Shown here in pieces: positions 6,595 to 8,890 of a DNA stretch of 8,890 nt (its first letter is position 1; each line of letters starts with the position of its first letter). Made by a program: the position numbers and the translations under genes. The stretch spans positions 1 to 8,890 of the forward strand of contig NZQU01000053.1 of the NCBI GenBank assembly GCA_002696025.1, written 5' to 3'. The DNA comes from Crocinitomicaceae bacterium (GTDB taxonomy: Bacteria; Bacteroidota; Bacteroidia; Flavobacteriales_D; Crocinitomicaceae). The notes under the pieces were generated by a model. It searched no databases and was not told the origin of the DNA. It was given only the letters and a program-made list of their open reading frames with translations.

Positions 6595-6602
6595 TAAATT
6601 TA
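6595..6602 (+). promoter_or_regulatory. Weak -7-like box before the last gene
   Basis: TAAATTTA matches TAnnTTTG at all but the last base. A TTG at 6571-6573, inside the end of kynU, is 21 bases upstream, within the accepted spacing range. If used, transcription would begin at or just past the GTG at 6606, making the message essentially leaderless, so read-through from kynU is at least as likely. The 12 bases 6590-6601 are identical to 115-126 before the first secreted-protein gene. Confidence 0.2.
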
Positions 6603-6605
6603 GAT

Positions 6606-8890
6606 GTGAAAAAATATTTTCTATTTTTATTATTATTGGTTCCATTTGGTGTTCTTGCACAGCCTTATGCAGGGAAACAAAGCATCAATTCATTACCAAC
6701 AAAAATTGCAGGCTGCTCTCCTCCTACCACCACTACATATATGGAGTTAAATAATGTTCGGGCAATGATTCACACTGCTGGAAATCTTTGGCAAGTTCCA
6801 AATCAAAACTTTAGCATGTATGAAGTTCCCAAAAACTCTGGCGTGATGGCATTATTTACTGCTGCTCTTTGGCTTGGAGGAACTGACTTTAATGATCAAT
6901 TAAAACTGGCTGCTCTCAGATACAGAAATGGTCAAGACTATTGGACTGGGCCACTTTCAAATACTTTTGCAGAAACAACATATGACAACTGTGCCAAATA
7001 TGACGAACATTATATTACCACTCAAGATATGATCAGAGAGTTTAATGGATGGTTTGAAGCTGGATTAAATGATCAAGCGAATGGCACCAATACTCAAAGC
7101 ACCTTATTTGCGAACTATGAAGTTCCTGATATTATAAAAAACTGGCCTGCTCATGGTGATGTTAGTCTTGGTCAAGATTATTATTTAGCACCTTTCTATG
7201 ATTTTGATGAAGATGGTCATTATGATTGGGAAAATGGTGACTTTCCATTCTTTGATATCAAACAAACTAAAGAATGTTCAATTGATAGAGATGTAACATT
7301 ATATGGAGATTTAAATTATTGGTGGGTTATGAATGACAAAGGAAACATTCATACAGAAACTGGAGCAGATCCAATAGGAATGGAAATAAGAGCACAAGCA
7401 TTTGCTTTTGCATCTAATGATGAAGTAAACAATATGACCTTTTATAATTATGAATTAATTAATAGAGGAACTCAGACATTATTCAATACCTATTTTGGCT
7501 TTTTCACAGATGGTGCACTTGGTGACCCATATGACGATTATGTGGGGTGTGATGTCAACAGGGGATTGGCATATTATTACAATGGAGATAATTTTGACGG
7601 AGATAATTCAGGATTCAAAGGTTATGGTGATTCTCCTCCAGCTGTTGGTGTAGACTTTTTTGAAGGCCCTTATCAAGATAATGATGGGATTGACAATGCT
7701 TTTGGAATTGGACAGGATGAAGCATTAAATGGCATTGGATACGGTGATAGCATTATTGACAACGAACGTTATGGAATGAGAAGATTCCTATACTATTCAA
7801 ATACTACAAATGGATCTAATCCTAATCAAACAGACCCATCAACTGCAGCAGATTATTACAACTACCTTAGAGGATTTTGGAAAGATGGGACTAAATTTGT
7901 TTATGGTGGAAGTGGGCATATTTCGGATTCTGAAGCAGACCCGAACATGCCTTGTGATTTTATGTTTCCAGGAGATACAGATCCTTTAGGATGGGGGACC
8001 GGTGGAAATCCACAGGCACCTTGGACCGAACAAACCAGTAACAATACACCAAATGACCGTCGTTTTGTTCAATCAGCAGGACCTTTTGTCCTTAAACCTG
8101 GAGCCATAAATAACATTACCGTTGGGGTTGTTTATGCAAGAGCAAGTGGTGGAAATCCATTTGAATCCGTAGAGGTTCTTAGAAGGGCTGATGACAAAGC
8201 ACAATCTTTATTTGAAAACTGTTTTAAAGCTTTAGATGGGCCTCATGCACCTGAGTTAAGTATTCAAGAGCTTGAAAATGAACTGATTCTAACCATATCT
8301 AATCCTACAAACTCAAACAACTACCAAGAGAAATACGAAGAATTTGATCCATTTATAGCTTCTCCTGATCCAAACACTGATAAATTTTACCGCTTTCAAG
8401 GTTATCAAATTTATCAACTCAAAGGAAATGATGTTTCTCTTTCAGACCTCAGAGACCCAAATAAAGCAAGACTTGTGGCTCAATGTGATATTAAAGACAG
8501 CATTGCCGACATCATTAATTTTGAATTCAGTGATGATTTAGGATTTAGCATTCCTGTTAAATGTGTTAACGCATCTAATGAAGGAATTAAACATAGTTTT
8601 AGCATTACTACTGATCTTTTTGCTCAAGGAGAACCCACCTTAGTCAATTTTAAGCAATACTATTATATGGCCATCTCCTATGCTCATAATAATTTCAAAA
8701 CCTACAGCCCTAATGACCCCAATTTACTTGATGGACAGCAAAAGCAATACTTATCAAGTAGGAAAGCAAGTATTGGTGAAGTTAAAGTAAAAGAAGGAAT
8801 TCCACACAATCCAATGCCTGAAGCAGGAGGAACGAGTCAGTTAATCGCTTATGGTTCATCACCATTGATTACACGTTTAGATGGTTATGG
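6606..8890 (+). CDS. Large secreted Bacteroidota protein, probable T9SS cargo (3' end beyond window)
   Basis: The frame is open from GTG 6606 to the window edge: 761 full codons plus two bases, with no internal stop. GTG is chosen because it gives a signal peptide, MKKYFLFLLLLVPFGVLAQ (cut near Ala18), and sits just before the mature part; the first in-frame ATG is only at residue 46 and would delete it. An in-frame TAA lies at 6588-6590. Motifs that I recall from long Bacteroidota proteins labelled 'T9SS C-terminal target domain-containing' include YEVPKNSGVMALFTAALW (72-89), LKLAALRYRNGQDYWTGPLS (99-118), a DFDEDGHYD calcium-loop-like stretch (199-207), YVGCDVNRGL (312-321) and PPAVGVDFFEGP (344-355). 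A sorting tail would lie outside the window, so T9SS export is inferred. The function of the family is unknown to me. The protein starts 15 bases after kynU, with no Shine-Dalgarno sequence. Confidence 0.88.
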   Translation, partial: MKKYFLFLLLLVPFGVLAQPYAGKQSINSLPTKIAGCSPPTTTTYMELNNVRAMIHTAGNLWQVPNQNFSMYEVPKNSGVMALFTAALWLGGTDFNDQLKLAALRYRNGQDYWTGPLSNTFAETTYDNCAKYDEHYITTQDMIREFNGWFEAGLNDQANGTNTQSTLFANYEVPDIIKNWPAHGDVSLGQDYYLAPFYDFDEDGHYDWENGDFPFFDIKQTKECSIDRDVTLYGDLNYWWVMNDKGNIHTETGADPIGMEIRAQAFAFASNDEVNNMTFYNYELINRGTQTLFNTYFGFFTDGALGDPYDDYVGCDVNRGLAYYYNGDNFDGDNSGFKGYGDSPPAVGVDFFEGPYQDNDGIDNAFGIGQDEALNGIGYGDSIIDNERYGMRRFLYYSNTTNGSNPNQTDPSTAADYYNYLRGFWKDGTKFVYGGSGHISDSEADPNMPCDFMFPGDTDPLGWGTGGNPQAPWTEQTSNNTPNDRRFVQSAGPFVLKPGAINNITVGVVYARASGGNPFESVEVLRRADDKAQSLFENCFKALDGPHAPELSIQELENELILTISNPTNSNNYQEKYEEFDPFIASPDPNTDKFYRFQGYQIYQLKGNDVSLSDLRDPNKARLVAQCDIKDSIADIINFEFSDDLGFSIPVKCVNASNEGIKHSFSITTDLFAQGEPTLVNFKQYYYMAISYAHNNFKTYSPNDPNLLDGQQKQYLSSRKASIGEVKVKEGIPHNPMPEAGGTSQLIAYGSSPLITRLDGY

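Noticed and set aside
1..8890. Search for CRISPR arrays, insertion sequences, tRNA genes, riboswitches and a new defence or other multi-gene system
   Set aside because: No spaced direct repeats, transposase motifs, terminal inverted repeats or tRNA-like folds were seen, and the genes are mostly housekeeping enzymes and secreted proteins without a shared theme.

Overview
The window looks like a chromosomal segment of a Bacteroidota bacterium, most likely a member of Flavobacteriales. The evidence is the AT-rich DNA, the lack of Shine-Dalgarno sequences before any gene, several matches to the Bacteroidota promoter box TAnnTTTG, a type IX secretion system (T9SS) type A sorting domain, and protein motifs typical of that phylum. 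I cannot name the genus.

Layout, left to right. Bases 1-57 are probably the last codons of an upstream gene. At 139-1932 is a secreted multidomain protein: signal peptide, lamin-tail domain, Ig-like repeats, a blue-copper (plastocyanin-like) domain and a T9SS tail. A strong intrinsic terminator follows (1951-1980). At 1981-2334 is a small protein of unknown function with a CxLCAL motif, whose ATG directly abuts the terminator. At 2361-3128 is an orphan lipoprotein behind its own promoter, and 12 bases after it is proC (3141-3944), which makes proline. Converging on proC with a 12-base gap is hemL (5261 down to 3957), the last step of the C5 route to 5-aminolevulinate. hemL and kynU (kynureninase, 5313-6590) diverge from a 51-base region with interlocked promoter boxes. 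Fifteen bases after kynU a large secreted protein begins at a GTG (6606) and stays open to the window edge; it lies at the end and lacks an ATG at its amino terminus, so an ATG-only gene search would miss it.

How the genes fit together: there is no obvious single pathway. ProC, HemL and KynU are cytoplasmic amino-acid and cofactor enzymes; HemL and KynU both use pyridoxal phosphate, but that does not show a functional link. The two large secreted proteins belong to the surface or secreted repertoire exported by Sec and then (certain for the first, inferred for the second) by T9SS.

I did not find a convincing new multi-gene system. The observations most worth a second look are the copper-binding domain that appears to be inserted inside an Ig-like repeat (first gene), the interlocked hemL/kynU promoter region, the uncharacterised CxLCAL protein starting at the foot of a terminator, and the AUG-UGA start-stop overlapping the GUG start of the last gene. 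No tRNA, rRNA, CRISPR array, insertion sequence or attachment site was seen, and no gene-free stretch exceeds 300 bases.
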